Source: Funiculus sociatus GB2-C1
GTDB lineage: Bacteria > Cyanobacteriota > Cyanobacteriia > Cyanobacteriales > FACHB-T130
DNA length: 64,000 nucleotides
Assembly (NCBI RefSeq): GCF_039962115.1
Contig: NZ_JAMPKJ010000001.1
Coordinates: forward strand, 124,001 to 188,000
Reading direction: 5' to 3'
Below, piece after piece: positions 37,947 through 46,507 of the stretch. The notes beneath the pieces were generated by a model. The model made no database searches and was not told the origin of the DNA. It saw only the letters and a program-made list of their open reading frames with translations. The stretch's first letter is position 1, and the number at the start of each line of letters is the position of its first letter. The translations under genes were made by a program, and so were the position numbers.

Positions 37947-37964
37947 AATGAAAAGATTTATTGA

Positions 37965-38525
37965 ATGAACAATTCACGCCAAGTTAAAATCAGCAAATAT
38001 CTCAGTTATATTCTGCGGCACAATCCTGGGGAGATTGGTCTTGAACTTGCGCTTGGAGGCTGGATTTCGGTAGATGAACTTTTAACAGCCTGTAAAAAGC
38101 ACAGATTTCCCATTACCCGCGCCGAATTAGATGAGGTAGTCGCACAAAATGATAAAAAACGCTTTTCTTATGACTCTACAGGTACCTTAATTCGTGCTAA
38201 CCAAGGACATAGTGTAGAAATTAATTTGCAATTGGAACCCGCTGTACCTCCAGATGTGCTATACCACGGTACAGGACACAAATCAGTCGAATCAATTATA
38301 CAGAATGGTCTTCGGAAAATGTCACGGCATCACGTCCATCTATCGCCGGATATTGCGACAGCAGAAGCTGTAGGTAAACGTCATGGCCGCCCAGTAGTTT
38401 TTGCGGTAGATGCTGCTGCAATGCACAAAGCAGGATATGAATTTTATTGTTCTGAGAATGGGGTTTGGCTAGTGGATAGCGTTTCACCCGAATATCTGCA
38501 ACAGATATTAAAGGCTGTTGGATAA
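37965..38525 (+). CDS. kptA: RNA 2'-phosphotransferase KptA/Tpt1
   Basis: KptA moves a 2'-phosphate from RNA to NAD, releasing ADP-ribose 1''-2'' cyclic phosphate and nicotinamide. In eukaryotes it finishes tRNA splicing after ligation that leaves a 2'-phosphate. The 186-aa protein has all signature motifs: SKYLSYILRHNP, IRANQGHS, LYHGT, KMSRHHVHLS and ENGVWLV, which contain the catalytic Arg and His residues. It is full length. It lies between the DUF6939 and AAA+ genes, downstream of Ro, with an RNA ligase relic nearby, which supports an RNA-repair role. Confidence 0.95.
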   Translation: MNNSRQVKISKYLSYILRHNPGEIGLELALGGWISVDELLTACKKHRFPITRAELDEVVAQNDKKRFSYDSTGTLIRANQGHSVEINLQLEPAVPPDVLYHGTGHKSVESIIQNGLRKMSRHHVHLSPDIATAEAVGKRHGRPVVFAVDAAAMHKAGYEFYCSENGVWLVDSVSPEYLQQILKAVG

Positions 38526-38611
38526 ATACAAGAAAGTGTTTTAGTAAAACTAGCGTAAAACTAGCGATCGCTTCCCCATAAATACATCACAAAGCGAGAA
38601 TAACTGAAACT

Positions 38612-39820
38612 ATGGGCTCAGGATATTTTGGAAATCAAGAAGACAATTCTACACCCAAAAACCCGCAAGCGAAAGGTTTATTGGGCGCTGGATGGCGACC
38701 ATTAAACCGACAGCTTGACTGGGGGTTTCTGTGGCATCTTTTGTTTAACGACTCTAAGGAGCTAACACAAAAAGGTTTGGACTTAGCCAGCGATATTGCT
38801 GATGCTATGGGACGCAACGAATATACCTGGTGGGCAAATATATTAAATGTCTTTTCTGAGAATACGCGATACGAAGTGGATGAGTTTTGGAACTACATCA
38901 CTCCGGAACCTCCTACCCCAGATTATCGGTATAAAGATGTTTTATGGGTTGATGCACCTGTCATCCAATTCGTAAGCCGCAATAGTATTCCCATTGATTA
39001 CGTTTTGAACCGACTACAGGAGATTACTATTTTCAAAATTCTGGATTTAGTGGATCGTCCGGATATGATTACCCAATATTATCTAGACAGACATTTTTAT
39101 TATCCTGTAGATCGGTTTGTTAATTGGGAACGCCTCGACATTATTAACACAGTTTATGCTTTCTGGTCTAAGCAACAAGTTTGGCTAGAAATCGAAAACT
39201 TAGACAGGGGACGGCGACGCTATACCTTGATGGCTAAAGAACTAGCGCCACTGATTAATAAAGCAACTTATAATTTGGCGGTGATGCTGAGTGGCTACCA
39301 AAGCCGCGTGGGACAGATTCACAGTCAGTTTCCAATTCGGTCTTTTCCAGAGGATATTCAAGGCTTTACTGATACAGTACAGCAGGCGATTCTCGACCAA
39401 AATCAGTTGGCTGTGTTAGTAAATGGAGATCCTGGTACGGGTAAAACTGCTTGGACGCAAGCTGTAGCTAAGGAAATTCTCGCGCCTCTAGGATATGTCA
39501 TTTTTATTCTGGATCACGACGCGGTTGAGAATTTTGTTCCACCAAGTTACTTGGAGCGAATTTGTATCATTATCAATGAAGCTGACAATTTAGCTAAAAA
39601 TAGAGCCTTAGATGCTGCTCAGAATAATAATAAAACTGAGCATATTTTGAGTTTGCTGGATGGAACTTTGTATCAAAGTGTAATTGATGAATCTGGTATT
39701 CAGGCTAAACAAAAGCTGGTGATTTTGATGACTTGCAACACGACGGAAAGATTAGATCCCGCCGTTTTACGCAAGGGAAGGGTTGATTTAACTCATGAAT
39801 TTATTCACAGATTTGTGTAA
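38612..39820 (+). CDS. AAA+ ATPase with a novel N-terminal domain
   Basis: Residues of about 1-240 form a domain I do not recognise, rich in aromatic residues (LDWGFLWHLLFND, YTWWANILNVF, RHFYYPVDRFVNWERLD). Residues 250-402 are an AAA+ core: Walker A GDPGTGKT at 272-279, Walker B RICIIINEAD near 316-325 with Asn in place of the usual first Asp, sensor 1 in LVILMTCNTTERLDP, and Arg fingers in LRKGRVDL. It has no signal or membrane segment. It starts 86 bp after kptA on the same strand. MoxR- and other AAA+ proteins have been noted in predicted RNA-repair operons, so it may act as a remodelling factor here. Confidence 0.85.
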   Translation: MGSGYFGNQEDNSTPKNPQAKGLLGAGWRPLNRQLDWGFLWHLLFNDSKELTQKGLDLASDIADAMGRNEYTWWANILNVFSENTRYEVDEFWNYITPEPPTPDYRYKDVLWVDAPVIQFVSRNSIPIDYVLNRLQEITIFKILDLVDRPDMITQYYLDRHFYYPVDRFVNWERLDIINTVYAFWSKQQVWLEIENLDRGRRRYTLMAKELAPLINKATYNLAVMLSGYQSRVGQIHSQFPIRSFPEDIQGFTDTVQQAILDQNQLAVLVNGDPGTGKTAWTQAVAKEILAPLGYVIFILDHDAVENFVPPSYLERICIIINEADNLAKNRALDAAQNNNKTEHILSLLDGTLYQSVIDESGIQAKQKLVILMTCNTTERLDPAVLRKGRVDLTHEFIHRFV

Positions 39821-39913
39821 CGAACCACTTCAGGTACAGAGAACGCAGAGGTGTAGAGACGTTGTATACAACATCTCAATATTTGACAGAAGTAAATAGT
39901 TCTGATACTAACT

Positions 39914-40261
39914 ATGACTCTATCAAAGAAGGGAAGGCGAAAAATATATGTAGAAAATGGGGAGTATTATTGGACAGCGAAGCGGGTAAGGTTTGGGAAA
40001 TTCTCTCGGTCTTCCGAAGATGTAGACATAGCAATATCTCTGACTATTGAGCATCGCGAATGCAGAGGAAAGAAAATTTCCGCCTTATTTGAGGCAAAAG
40101 TTTTATTCGGCTTTTTGTGGGCTGATGATGAGCAAACAGTTTCTATAACTCCGAAGATTGTAAAGCACGTCATAAACTATGCTCAAAGCCAAGGATGGAA
40201 TCCTAAAGAAATTGGAAAGAATTTTGTTATCGAAAGTGCAGAAAAAGTATTGAAAATATAA
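39914..40261 (+). CDS. Hypothetical protein, 115 aa
   Basis: No family recognised. The sequence is soluble and mixed alpha/beta: RKIYVENGEYYWTAKRVRFG, DVDIAISLTIEHREC, KVLFGFLWADDEQTVSITPK, VKHVINYAQSQGWNPKEIGK. The start at 39914 (ATG) is weak in ribosome binding site. It lies between the AAA+ and Nudix genes on the same strand with short gaps, so it probably belongs to the same operon. Confidence 0.7.
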   Translation: MTLSKKGRRKIYVENGEYYWTAKRVRFGKFSRSSEDVDIAISLTIEHRECRGKKISALFEAKVLFGFLWADDEQTVSITPKIVKHVINYAQSQGWNPKEIGKNFVIESAEKVLKI

Positions 40262-40337
40262 TTTGGAGGCTGTGGCCCAAGTTTACGCTGTGAGCGATCG
40301 CGCACAGCATACTCTCAAAAGTAAAAACATCCTAAAT

Positions 40338-40778
40338 ATGCGACAAGTCAAGTCCTGCGGCGTAATCGTAATGAGAAGGGAGCCGCGTTTAAGTTTTCTG
40401 CTGATGCAGCATACCCATCGTTATGATTTGCCAAAAGGTCATATTGAATTTGGCGAGGATGAGTGGGGTTGTGCTATACGCGAACTATATGAGGAAACGG
40501 GTATTGCAGCCAGCGACTTAGATTTTGATCCGCAATTTCGCTTCAGCCATAGTTATCAACTCCGCTACAAGAGATACGGTGGTGAAACAGTTAATAAGAC
40601 GGTGGTGATTTTTTTAGGATGGCTGAAACACGAAGTAAATGTAATTTGTAGCGAACACGGCAATTTTACCTGGGTGGAATGGAATCCGCCTCATGCAATT
40701 CAGAAACAAACTATCGACCCTTTGCTGGAACAGTTGAATTTGTATTTTATGGAGGATGAATCTAGAATTTTTAGGTAA
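40338..40778 (+). CDS. Nudix hydrolase
   Basis: The 146-aa protein has a perfect Nudix box: GHIEFGEDEWGCAIRELYEE followed by TGI, preceded by HRYDLPKGH. Nudix enzymes hydrolyse nucleoside diphosphates linked to another group. The LPKGHIEFGE and late WLKHEVNV layout resembles diadenosine-tetraphosphate hydrolases, but ADP-ribose derivatives or capped RNA ends are possible substrates too. ATG at 40338 is chosen; the frame is open from TTG 40263. Position in the RNA-repair cluster makes ADP-ribose-type or 5'-end substrates attractive but unproven. Confidence 0.92.
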   Translation: MRQVKSCGVIVMRREPRLSFLLMQHTHRYDLPKGHIEFGEDEWGCAIRELYEETGIAASDLDFDPQFRFSHSYQLRYKRYGGETVNKTVVIFLGWLKHEVNVICSEHGNFTWVEWNPPHAIQKQTIDPLLEQLNLYFMEDESRIFR

Positions 40779-40898
40779 AAGTATCAGTAAACTTACTTTC
40801 TTACGGCTCAAAAATGACTAAATTTGTAGTGTGCTGAGTTTCGTTTCTCAACCCAGCCAACAAAATTTACCCAATTTAATACTAAAGAAGGCAAGACT

Positions 40899-41828
40899 AT
40901 GGCAGATATCCGCAAACTGATAAATGAAATAGCTGCACAGGAAGTGCAGTTGCGCGATACTGAGTTTTTCGCGCCGTGTGTGCGTGGGGGAAAGGTGCGA
41001 TCGCGTGTTGCAAACATTATCTACACTTTCTCCCCTCAGCCACAAGACTTTGAAGGATGGGGCATTTTTCAGCCAGTAAATGAAAAAACTGCCGAAATGG
41101 TGGAGGAACCCAGCCTTGTGCAGGTGGCGGAATATCTCAAGTTGCTAAAGCCGCTACGTTTGCGTCTGGCTTATGTTTTGCAAGGGCAGACGTGGCTGGC
41201 TTATCCTGTGAATGAATCTGATATGCAGCAGCGTTTGGGTGTCGCTAAGCCAGCAATAGTGCATTTGGTGACGGAGGGAGGGGTTTTTGAGCCGATAATT
41301 GCGCGTTGGGATGGTGGTGTCTGGTGGTTTGATGAAGTCGATCGACGTGGCGATCCGCTGGTTGGGGAACAACTGCGATCGCATCTGCGCTCTTTGTCGG
41401 ATCAAAATATTCGCTTTGCTGGGATGACTCCAGAGATGCGTACTGTGTATGATTTGGCGTTGCAGCAGACGGAAGAATACCAGCGCCGAAGACAGCAACA
41501 GCAATCAATGGAACGTCAGCGACGGACGCGACAAACTACAAAACAGGCGCGGCGCGTGGAAAGACCGCGACGTAAGGCGGACGGTGATGAAGGACGCTTG
41601 CAGGAAGCGCTGCGGATGGGTGGAGGCGATTTGCGGGAATTCCGCGATCGCGGTGACTATTGGCAGATCGAGTGGACTACTAGCAACGGTGAGTGGCACA
41701 CTTCTGCTATTGACAAAAAGGAGCTTACAGTTATCAGTTCTGGCATTTGCTTGAGCGGACGCGATCGCGATTTTGACTTGCAATCTCTGGTAGGTGTCAT
41801 CGAAGCACGAGATAACTGGGATTTCTGA
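40899..41828 (+). CDS. Hypothetical protein of the RNA-repair cluster, 309 aa
   Basis: No family recognised. The N-terminal 190 residues look like one or two folded domains (MADIRKLINEIAAQEVQLRD, VLQGQTWLAYPVNESDM, FEPIIARWDGGVWWFDEVDR). Residues of about 190-235 are a highly basic, Gln/Arg-rich linker (RRRQQQQ, RRTRQTTKQARR, RPRRKAD), suited to nucleic acid contact. A small C-terminal domain follows (GDYWQIEWTTSNGEWHTS through SGICLSGRDRDFDLQSLVGV). Nearby ThiF-like gene starts 41 bp later after heptamer repeats, so the two are likely cotranscribed and may be partners. Confidence 0.75.
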   Translation: MADIRKLINEIAAQEVQLRDTEFFAPCVRGGKVRSRVANIIYTFSPQPQDFEGWGIFQPVNEKTAEMVEEPSLVQVAEYLKLLKPLRLRLAYVLQGQTWLAYPVNESDMQQRLGVAKPAIVHLVTEGGVFEPIIARWDGGVWWFDEVDRRGDPLVGEQLRSHLRSLSDQNIRFAGMTPEMRTVYDLALQQTEEYQRRRQQQQSMERQRRTRQTTKQARRVERPRRKADGDEGRLQEALRMGGGDLREFRDRGDYWQIEWTTSNGEWHTSAIDKKELTVISSGICLSGRDRDFDLQSLVGVIEARDNWDF

Positions 41829-41866
41829 AGTTATTAGCAATTAGCAATTAGCCATTAGCCATTACC
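41829..41866. repeat. Heptanucleotide tandem repeats (STRR-like)
   Basis: Imperfect tandem heptamers (TTAGCAA twice, TTAGCCA twice, then TTACCAA) fill the gap between the hypothetical gene and the E1-like gene. Heptamer repeats of this type are a known cyanobacterial class. Confidence 0.75.
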
Positions 41867-41869
41867 AAT

Positions 41870-42511
41870 ATGTCTATTTTCTTTCACGAACAACTCCACA
41901 GAACACCCGCATTAATGGCACAGTTGCGCGATTTCCCGGTGACTATTTGCGGTGCGGGGGCGCTGGGTGCAAATATTACGGAAAATCTGGCGCGTTCGGG
42001 TTTTGGTAAACTGGTGACAATCGATCGCGATCGCATTGAAGAACGCAACCTCTCCACCCAGCCTTACTACCGTTCAGACGTTGGTGCGTACAAAGTGAAA
42101 ATTCTCACCAATACTATTTATCGCGCCTTGGGTGTCGCAGTCGATGGGCGTTCCAAAGAATTAACATCGGCAAACGTCGCCCAATTGCTTGCTGGTAGCG
42201 GTATTGTCATTGATACTTTTGACAACAGCACCAGTCGTCAAGTTGTCAAAGATTATTGCACCAATGCAAATATTCCTTGCCTACACGTCGGCTTAGCTTC
42301 CGACTATGCTGAGGTTATCTGGAACGAAATTTATCGCGTTCCTTCCCCAGCAAATGATGATGTTTGCGACTACCCCCTGGCAAGAAATTTGGTAATGTTA
42401 ACTGTGGCGGTGGCTTGCGAAGTTATTGTCACTTTTGTTGTTAGTGGGAATAAAGAAAGTTTCACAGTGACGCTGGGAGATTTTGCCGTCAAACCATTTG
42501 ATAACTTTTGA
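41870..42511 (+). CDS. Stand-alone E1/ThiF-like adenylating protein
   Basis: The 213-aa protein is an adenylation domain of the ThiF/MoeB/E1 superfamily: VTICGAGALGANITENLARS is the nucleotide-binding loop, TIDRDRIEERNLSTQPYY contains the conserved acidic residues, Asn and Gln, YRSDVGAYKV a conserved Lys, and VIDTFDNSTSRQVV the catalytic Asp. These enzymes activate the C-terminus of ubiquitin-like or sulfur-carrier proteins. No obvious ubiquitin-like protein is nearby, and no CxxC zinc pair or extended Cys domain is present. It is the last gene of the likely RNA-repair operon. Confidence 0.88.
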   Translation: MSIFFHEQLHRTPALMAQLRDFPVTICGAGALGANITENLARSGFGKLVTIDRDRIEERNLSTQPYYRSDVGAYKVKILTNTIYRALGVAVDGRSKELTSANVAQLLAGSGIVIDTFDNSTSRQVVKDYCTNANIPCLHVGLASDYAEVIWNEIYRVPSPANDDVCDYPLARNLVMLTVAVACEVIVTFVVSGNKESFTVTLGDFAVKPFDNF

Positions 42512-42563
42512 ATTTTACAGCTTTGATATTGCACTTAGGTCGAGAAGTGCGAGAAAAAGCATT

Positions 42564-42655
42564 AGGGCTTACGCACGTCAACACGCTGTAGGGGCATGGC
42601 AATGCCATGCCCCCACGACAGAACCAGGCATTCACTAATTAACTGCGTAAGTCCT
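42564..42655. repeat. MITE with AGGGCTTACGCA ends
   Basis: AGGGCTTACGCA (42564-42575) and TGCGTAAGTCCT (42644-42655) are inverted repeats with one mismatch. Inside is the palindrome GGGGCATGGCA, A, TGCCATGCCCC split across the centre near 42590-42613. The GACTTACGCA end is widespread in cyanobacterial mobile elements. The 92-bp unit cannot encode a transposase. Confidence 0.75.
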
Positions 42656-42672
42656 GAGCATGAAAAACAGCG

Positions 42673-42909
42673 TTAATTTCTATTAACCAGAGAAAGTGCA
42701 GCTTTTCTGATTCGGTGCGTTACCAATTTTTCAGCTCCCAAAGCGATCAGGAAACCACCTCCTAGGCAAGCAGCTTTTGAGAGATTTCCGCTCTCAATAA
42801 CGAATCCAGAAATTGCTGCAACCACTCCTAGAACTACATATAACTGGAGCAGCCAAAGTGGTTGAAGCTTTAGATCCTTTAGTAACAACTCATCATGTTT
42901 GTTGAGCAT
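42673..42909 (-). CDS. Small two-helix membrane protein
   Basis: The 78-aa protein has two membrane helices (LWLLQLYVVLGVVAAISGFV and AACLGGGFLIALGAEKLV), with charged ends (MLNKHDELLLKDLKL and HRIRKAALSLVNRN). No family is recognised. It stands alone among repeats, so its status as a real gene is moderate. Confidence 0.55.
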   Translation of the reverse strand: MLNKHDELLLKDLKLQPLWLLQLYVVLGVVAAISGFVIESGNLSKAACLGGGFLIALGAEKLVTHRIRKAALSLVNRN

Positions 42910-42973
42910 AGCTTTTACAAATAGCTGAATTTATAGTGTTTCTCAGTTGGGTGGAATATATCGCGGTTCTAAC

Positions 42974-43128
42974 GGGAAATGGCAATGCCATGTCCCTACA
43001 GATGTATCGCACCCAACCCTCGAATTGCTATAGAAAAACACCTAACTATCTATTGAACCACCTTAAAGCCTATTGCCATTACCTCTGCATTAAAATCTCG
43101 TTCCTGGGCTGCGGCCTGGGAACGAGAT
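42974..43128. repeat. Two dispersed palindromes
   Basis: GGGAAATGGCA, A, TGCCATGTCCC at 42974-42996 is a variant of the palindrome inside the MITE at 42564. ATCTCGTTCCTGGGCTGCGG with CCTGGGAACGAGAT (43095-43128) is a stem of the CTCGTTCCCAG family. They lie in the 250-bp gap between two minus-strand genes, and the second could terminate the DUF1206 gene. Confidence 0.6.
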
Positions 43129-43160
43129 AAACTCGGAAGAGCCGAGCTGTTTACATTAAT

Positions 43161-43991
43161 TTACCTAGTCTGAATCCGCCGATACCGCGCTTCTACGAAA
43201 TTATAAATACCATAAGCGATTAGACCGAAGGCAACAATTCCTAAAAGCCAAGGGCCAAAAGGCTGTCGTGCTAGTGCTGCCAAGGCACCACCTAGTCCCT
43301 CAACTTGAGTGGCATCGGACTGCCGCGCCGCTTGGAGTAGAAAAAGACCGATAATGCTAAAAACGACACCACGAGAAGCAATACCAAATCTGCTAGCGAG
43401 TGTCGCCCATTTCTCCTCTTGTTGGCTCATCTCGCTGATTTTCCACTTTTTGCGGAATTTGGCTTTGTAAGCTCTGTAAAATTGATAGAAGCCCATGCCG
43501 ATCACGGCGGCTCCCACAAGCCCAGTTAGAAATTGACCGAAGGGTTGCGCTAATAAGCGTGCTGTCCAGTCTTGGGAAGAATTACTATTACCCCCGCCTC
43601 CCGAACCCAGGATCAGCTTAATTGCACTCCAGGCTAACCCAGCATAGATCAAGCCGCTACCAGCGTATCCCAGACGCAGCGCAAGACCTTTGGCATCGGT
43701 GCCTTTGTTTTCTGGATCGGCGATCGCTTCCACGAAACGCCACAGCACGTAACCAAGCAAGCCGAAAGCTACTATAGCTAGTAAGAATTTCCCAAACGGC
43801 TGCGTCACAATGCTTTGCAGCGCACCCTTAGTATCAGTGGTTTTGCCGCCTGCACCAAACGCCGCCTGCGCCGCCAGCACTCCCACGGTGGCGTAAACCA
43901 CTCCTCTAGCTCCAAAGCCCAAACGTGCCAGTCTCTCCACCCACTCAGAAGAATTAGCGCCAGTTATGGGGTCTTTTTGTCCGGTGTTCAT
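43161..43991 (-). CDS. DUF1206 family membrane protein
   Basis: The 276-aa protein contains three repeats of a two-helix unit, each with an LGFGARGVVYATVGVLAA or FGIASRGVVFSIIGLFLL type first helix and a QPFGKFLLAIVAFGLLGYVL or QPFGPWLLGIVAFGLIAYGI type second helix. This is the DUF1206 pattern, six membrane segments in all. The role is unknown. The N-terminus has a short polar tail. It diverges from the response regulator gene across a region with a terminator-like hairpin. Confidence 0.88.
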   Translation of the reverse strand: MNTGQKDPITGANSSEWVERLARLGFGARGVVYATVGVLAAQAAFGAGGKTTDTKGALQSIVTQPFGKFLLAIVAFGLLGYVLWRFVEAIADPENKGTDAKGLALRLGYAGSGLIYAGLAWSAIKLILGSGGGGNSNSSQDWTARLLAQPFGQFLTGLVGAAVIGMGFYQFYRAYKAKFRKKWKISEMSQQEEKWATLASRFGIASRGVVFSIIGLFLLQAARQSDATQVEGLGGALAALARQPFGPWLLGIVAFGLIAYGIYNFVEARYRRIQTR

Positions 43992-44101
43992 AATATTATG
44001 TCTCTGCTTGGCTATCAGTAATTGGTGGGTTATGCCATTTTGGATTTTGAAACTCTTGCCTTTAATCAGTCATAAAATTTTAAGTTTTGCAAAGATAAAC
44101 C

Positions 44102-44125
44102 AAAATGGTGTTCCAACCATTTTTT
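44102..44125. terminator. Intrinsic-terminator-like hairpin
   Basis: AAAATGGT (44102-44109) and ACCATTTT (44116-44123) form a perfect stem around GTTCCA, followed by more T residues. It lies between two divergent genes, so it might attenuate a longer transcript of the response regulator or terminate a small RNA. Confidence 0.45.
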
Positions 44126-44255
44126 AACAAAAATCACTTTTTACCACATCTATCTAAGTGCTTAACTAATATTTTGAAAAGTGCTGAGTGCTGAATAAAC
44201 TTAAGCGACTTTTCTCTCTCTCACCAGTCGTTTATACAACTTAGTAAAACATCTG

Positions 44256-44936
44256 ATGCGGATACTTTTAGTCGAAGATGAGCCTGATTTGGGTGCGGCA
44301 ATTAAACGAACCTTAAGCCAGGAAGCGTATATAGTTGATTGGGTTCTGGATGGCACGCAAGCATGGGAATTTTTAGAAAGCCAGTGGACGCAATATACGC
44401 TGGCTATTTTCGATTGGTTACTACCAGGATTATCAGGAATCGAGTTATGTGTAAAGCTACGGCAGCAAAATAATCCTCTACCAGTTTTGATGCTAACTGC
44501 TAAAGACAGTATGGAAGATAAAGTTGCTGGGTTGGATGCTGGTGCTGATGATTATTTAATCAAGCCGTTCGGCATGGCAGAACTGTTAGCGAGGCTGCGG
44601 GCATTGCAAAGGCGATCGCCTCAACTTCAAGCCCCAGCTCTGCAAGTTGGCAGTTTGACTTTAGATTACACTACTCATACGGTTTGTTATCAGAATAAGC
44701 AAGCTATTCCTCTGACTATTAAGGAATTTCAACTGTTAGAGTATTTTATGAAGCATCCGACGCAGATTGTTACTCGCGACCAACTTCTAAATCAGCTTTG
44801 GGAATTGGGCGCAGAACCGATGAGTAATGTGGTGGCGGCTCAGATGCGGCTGCTGCGTCGTAAATTAGCTGAATATGGATGCGATCGCGTCCTCGAAACT
44901 GTCTATGGTGTGGGATATCGTTTAAATAGTCATTAG
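44256..44936 (+). CDS. OmpR-family response regulator (RppA/CopR-like)
   Basis: The 226-aa protein has a receiver domain (MRILLVEDEPDLGAAIKRTL; phosphoacceptor Asp in LAIFDWLLPGLSG; MLTAKDSMEDKVAGLDAGAD and the Lys in LIKPF) and a C-terminal winged helix (PLTIKEFQLLEYFMKHPTQI, RKLAEYGCDRVLETVYGVGY). The histidine kinase gene follows 17 bp later. Sequence recalls cyanobacterial RppA/NrsR and CopR regulators. Two CopR-type direct repeats (TTTCAT-N5-TTTCAT) upstream of the downstream metal-efflux genes make these its likely targets. Confidence 0.93.
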   Translation: MRILLVEDEPDLGAAIKRTLSQEAYIVDWVLDGTQAWEFLESQWTQYTLAIFDWLLPGLSGIELCVKLRQQNNPLPVLMLTAKDSMEDKVAGLDAGADDYLIKPFGMAELLARLRALQRRSPQLQAPALQVGSLTLDYTTHTVCYQNKQAIPLTIKEFQLLEYFMKHPTQIVTRDQLLNQLWELGAEPMSNVVAAQMRLLRRKLAEYGCDRVLETVYGVGYRLNSH

Positions 44937-44953
44937 TCATTAGTTAATAACTA

Positions 44954-46354
44954 ATGGCTAATATCAATAAACAATTAGCCATCCTGACCTTAGCAACTAT
45001 TAACGTGAATCAAAATAAACTATTTCAGCTAACGCGCTGGCGACTGGCTGGCTGGTATGTTGGCATCATGGGCTTGATTCTGAGTTTGTGTGGATTTGCT
45101 GTTTACCGCGCGATCGCTCATGCTAATTGGAACGCACTCGATCGAGAATTAGAATCTGTCGCCGGAACGCTACACGATAGCATTGAACCAACTTTGAAGC
45201 AGCCTGGACGCTTGGAACCAATTACTCAAAAACTCTTACCAGATATTTGTCTTGCTCTTAACGGCTGCGTTACCCAATTAGAAAATACACAGCGTCACGC
45301 AATAGGCGCAATTCACCAAGGCGACTACTACGTGCGTTTATTGGATCGTTCAGGACGCTTAATTGCTTTGGCAGGACTTCAGCCAGAGGGATTATATCAA
45401 ACATCAAAACGGGAATTGTGGCAAATTCACAAGGATCGCCAAGGTACTCGCTACCATCAAATTTCTCTGTCTCTGCATACCCAAGATAATCACTCTTGGG
45501 GATACATTCAGGTGGGGCGAAGTCTTAAAGACCTTGACAATCAACTTGCTGTCTTGAAATTTATCTTATTATTAGGCTTGCCAGTGGCAATGATTTTGGT
45601 AGGCGGTTCTAGTTGGTTGTTGGCTGGACTAGCGATGCAACCAATTTACCAATCTTATCGCCAGATTCAACAATTTACAGCGGATGCTGCCCATGAGTTA
45701 CGGACACCTCTAGCTGCAATCCAAGCGACGGTAGAATCTTCATTGAGAATAAATAAACTAAGTGGAAGAGAGGCGAGAGACACCCTTATAACTCTTGAGC
45801 GTCAGAATCACCGCCTATCTGAACTTGTTAAGGATTTGTTATTACTATCTCGCATGGATCAGCAGGTTTCGCCTATAAAAGTTCGTCTCACCTGTCTCAA
45901 TGATTTAGTCAGTGATGTGACAGAAGAATTGGCAGCGCTGGCGATCGCATCTGATGTTAATCTTATGGCTGACAACGGCAATGTAGGCGAGCCTTTGTAT
46001 GTAAATGGTGACGAGGAACAGCTGTATCGTCTGCTTTGTAACTTAGTTATTAACGCTATTCAATACACGCCCGTCGGGGAAGAGGTGATGGTTACTTTAG
46101 AAAGTAGCGATCGCACTGCGCTGATTCACATAAAAGATACAGGCATCGGCATTACAGCGCAACAACAAAAGCTGATTTTTAACCGATTCTATCGCGTGAA
46201 TAGCGATCGCTCCCGAAACAGTGGCGGTTCTGGCTTGGGATTGCCGATTGCGCTAGCGATCGCTACTGCCCACAACGGCAGCATACACGTTGAGAGCAAA
46301 TTGGGCAAAGGCAGCACTTTTACCGTTAAACTGCCTATGCACAATTCAGCCTAA
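44954..46354 (+). CDS. Sensor histidine kinase (RppB/CopS-like)
   Basis: The 466-aa kinase has a first membrane helix at about residues 30-55 (RLAGWYVGIMGLILSLCGFA), a periplasmic sensor region with a Cys pair (LLPDICLALNGCVTQLE), a second helix (FILLLGLPVAMILVGGSSWL), and the catalytic core: H-box AAHELRTPLAAIQ, N-box LVINAIQYTP, and IHIKDTGIGI and GSGLGLPIAL. The two Cys residues in the sensor region are candidate metal ligands, which fits the metal-efflux genes downstream. It is the partner of the preceding response regulator. Confidence 0.93.
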   Translation: MANINKQLAILTLATINVNQNKLFQLTRWRLAGWYVGIMGLILSLCGFAVYRAIAHANWNALDRELESVAGTLHDSIEPTLKQPGRLEPITQKLLPDICLALNGCVTQLENTQRHAIGAIHQGDYYVRLLDRSGRLIALAGLQPEGLYQTSKRELWQIHKDRQGTRYHQISLSLHTQDNHSWGYIQVGRSLKDLDNQLAVLKFILLLGLPVAMILVGGSSWLLAGLAMQPIYQSYRQIQQFTADAAHELRTPLAAIQATVESSLRINKLSGREARDTLITLERQNHRLSELVKDLLLLSRMDQQVSPIKVRLTCLNDLVSDVTEELAALAIASDVNLMADNGNVGEPLYVNGDEEQLYRLLCNLVINAIQYTPVGEEVMVTLESSDRTALIHIKDTGIGITAQQQKLIFNRFYRVNSDRSRNSGGSGLGLPIALAIATAHNGSIHVESKLGKGSTFTVKLPMHNSA

Positions 46355-46441
46355 ATATCAAGCTTTTGCCATTGCCCACGAAGCCCGCGTTGGCAGGTTT
46401 CGCTCGTGTAACCGTACCCTACAGGGTGTCGGCAGTAGTGA

Positions 46442-46458
46442 TTTCATCCTGATTTCAT
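46442..46458 (+). promoter_or_regulatory. CopR-type operator before the RND adaptor gene
   Basis: TTTCAT at 46442-46447, CCTGA, and TTTCAT at 46453-46458 form a direct repeat with 11-bp period, matching the known Synechocystis CopR site (G/T)TTCAT-N5-(G/T)TTCAT. It ends 50 bp before the adaptor start. The same 17 bases occur at 49735. Confidence 0.75.
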
Positions 46459-46507
46459 TATCTTTTGCAAAACTTGTTAAATGCTGTGATATAAGGAATT
46501 TCTAGCC

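Noticed and set aside
41829-41866. Short tandem repeats as a CRISPR array
   Set aside because: The units are only 7 bp without spacers, and no cas gene is in the window. The same applies to 63661-63720.
44256-46354. Naming the two-component pair as nickel-sensing NrsRS
   Set aside because: The proteins resemble RppA/RppB (NrsR/NrsS), but the operators match the CopR pattern and the pump substrate is unknown, so no metal-specific name is given.
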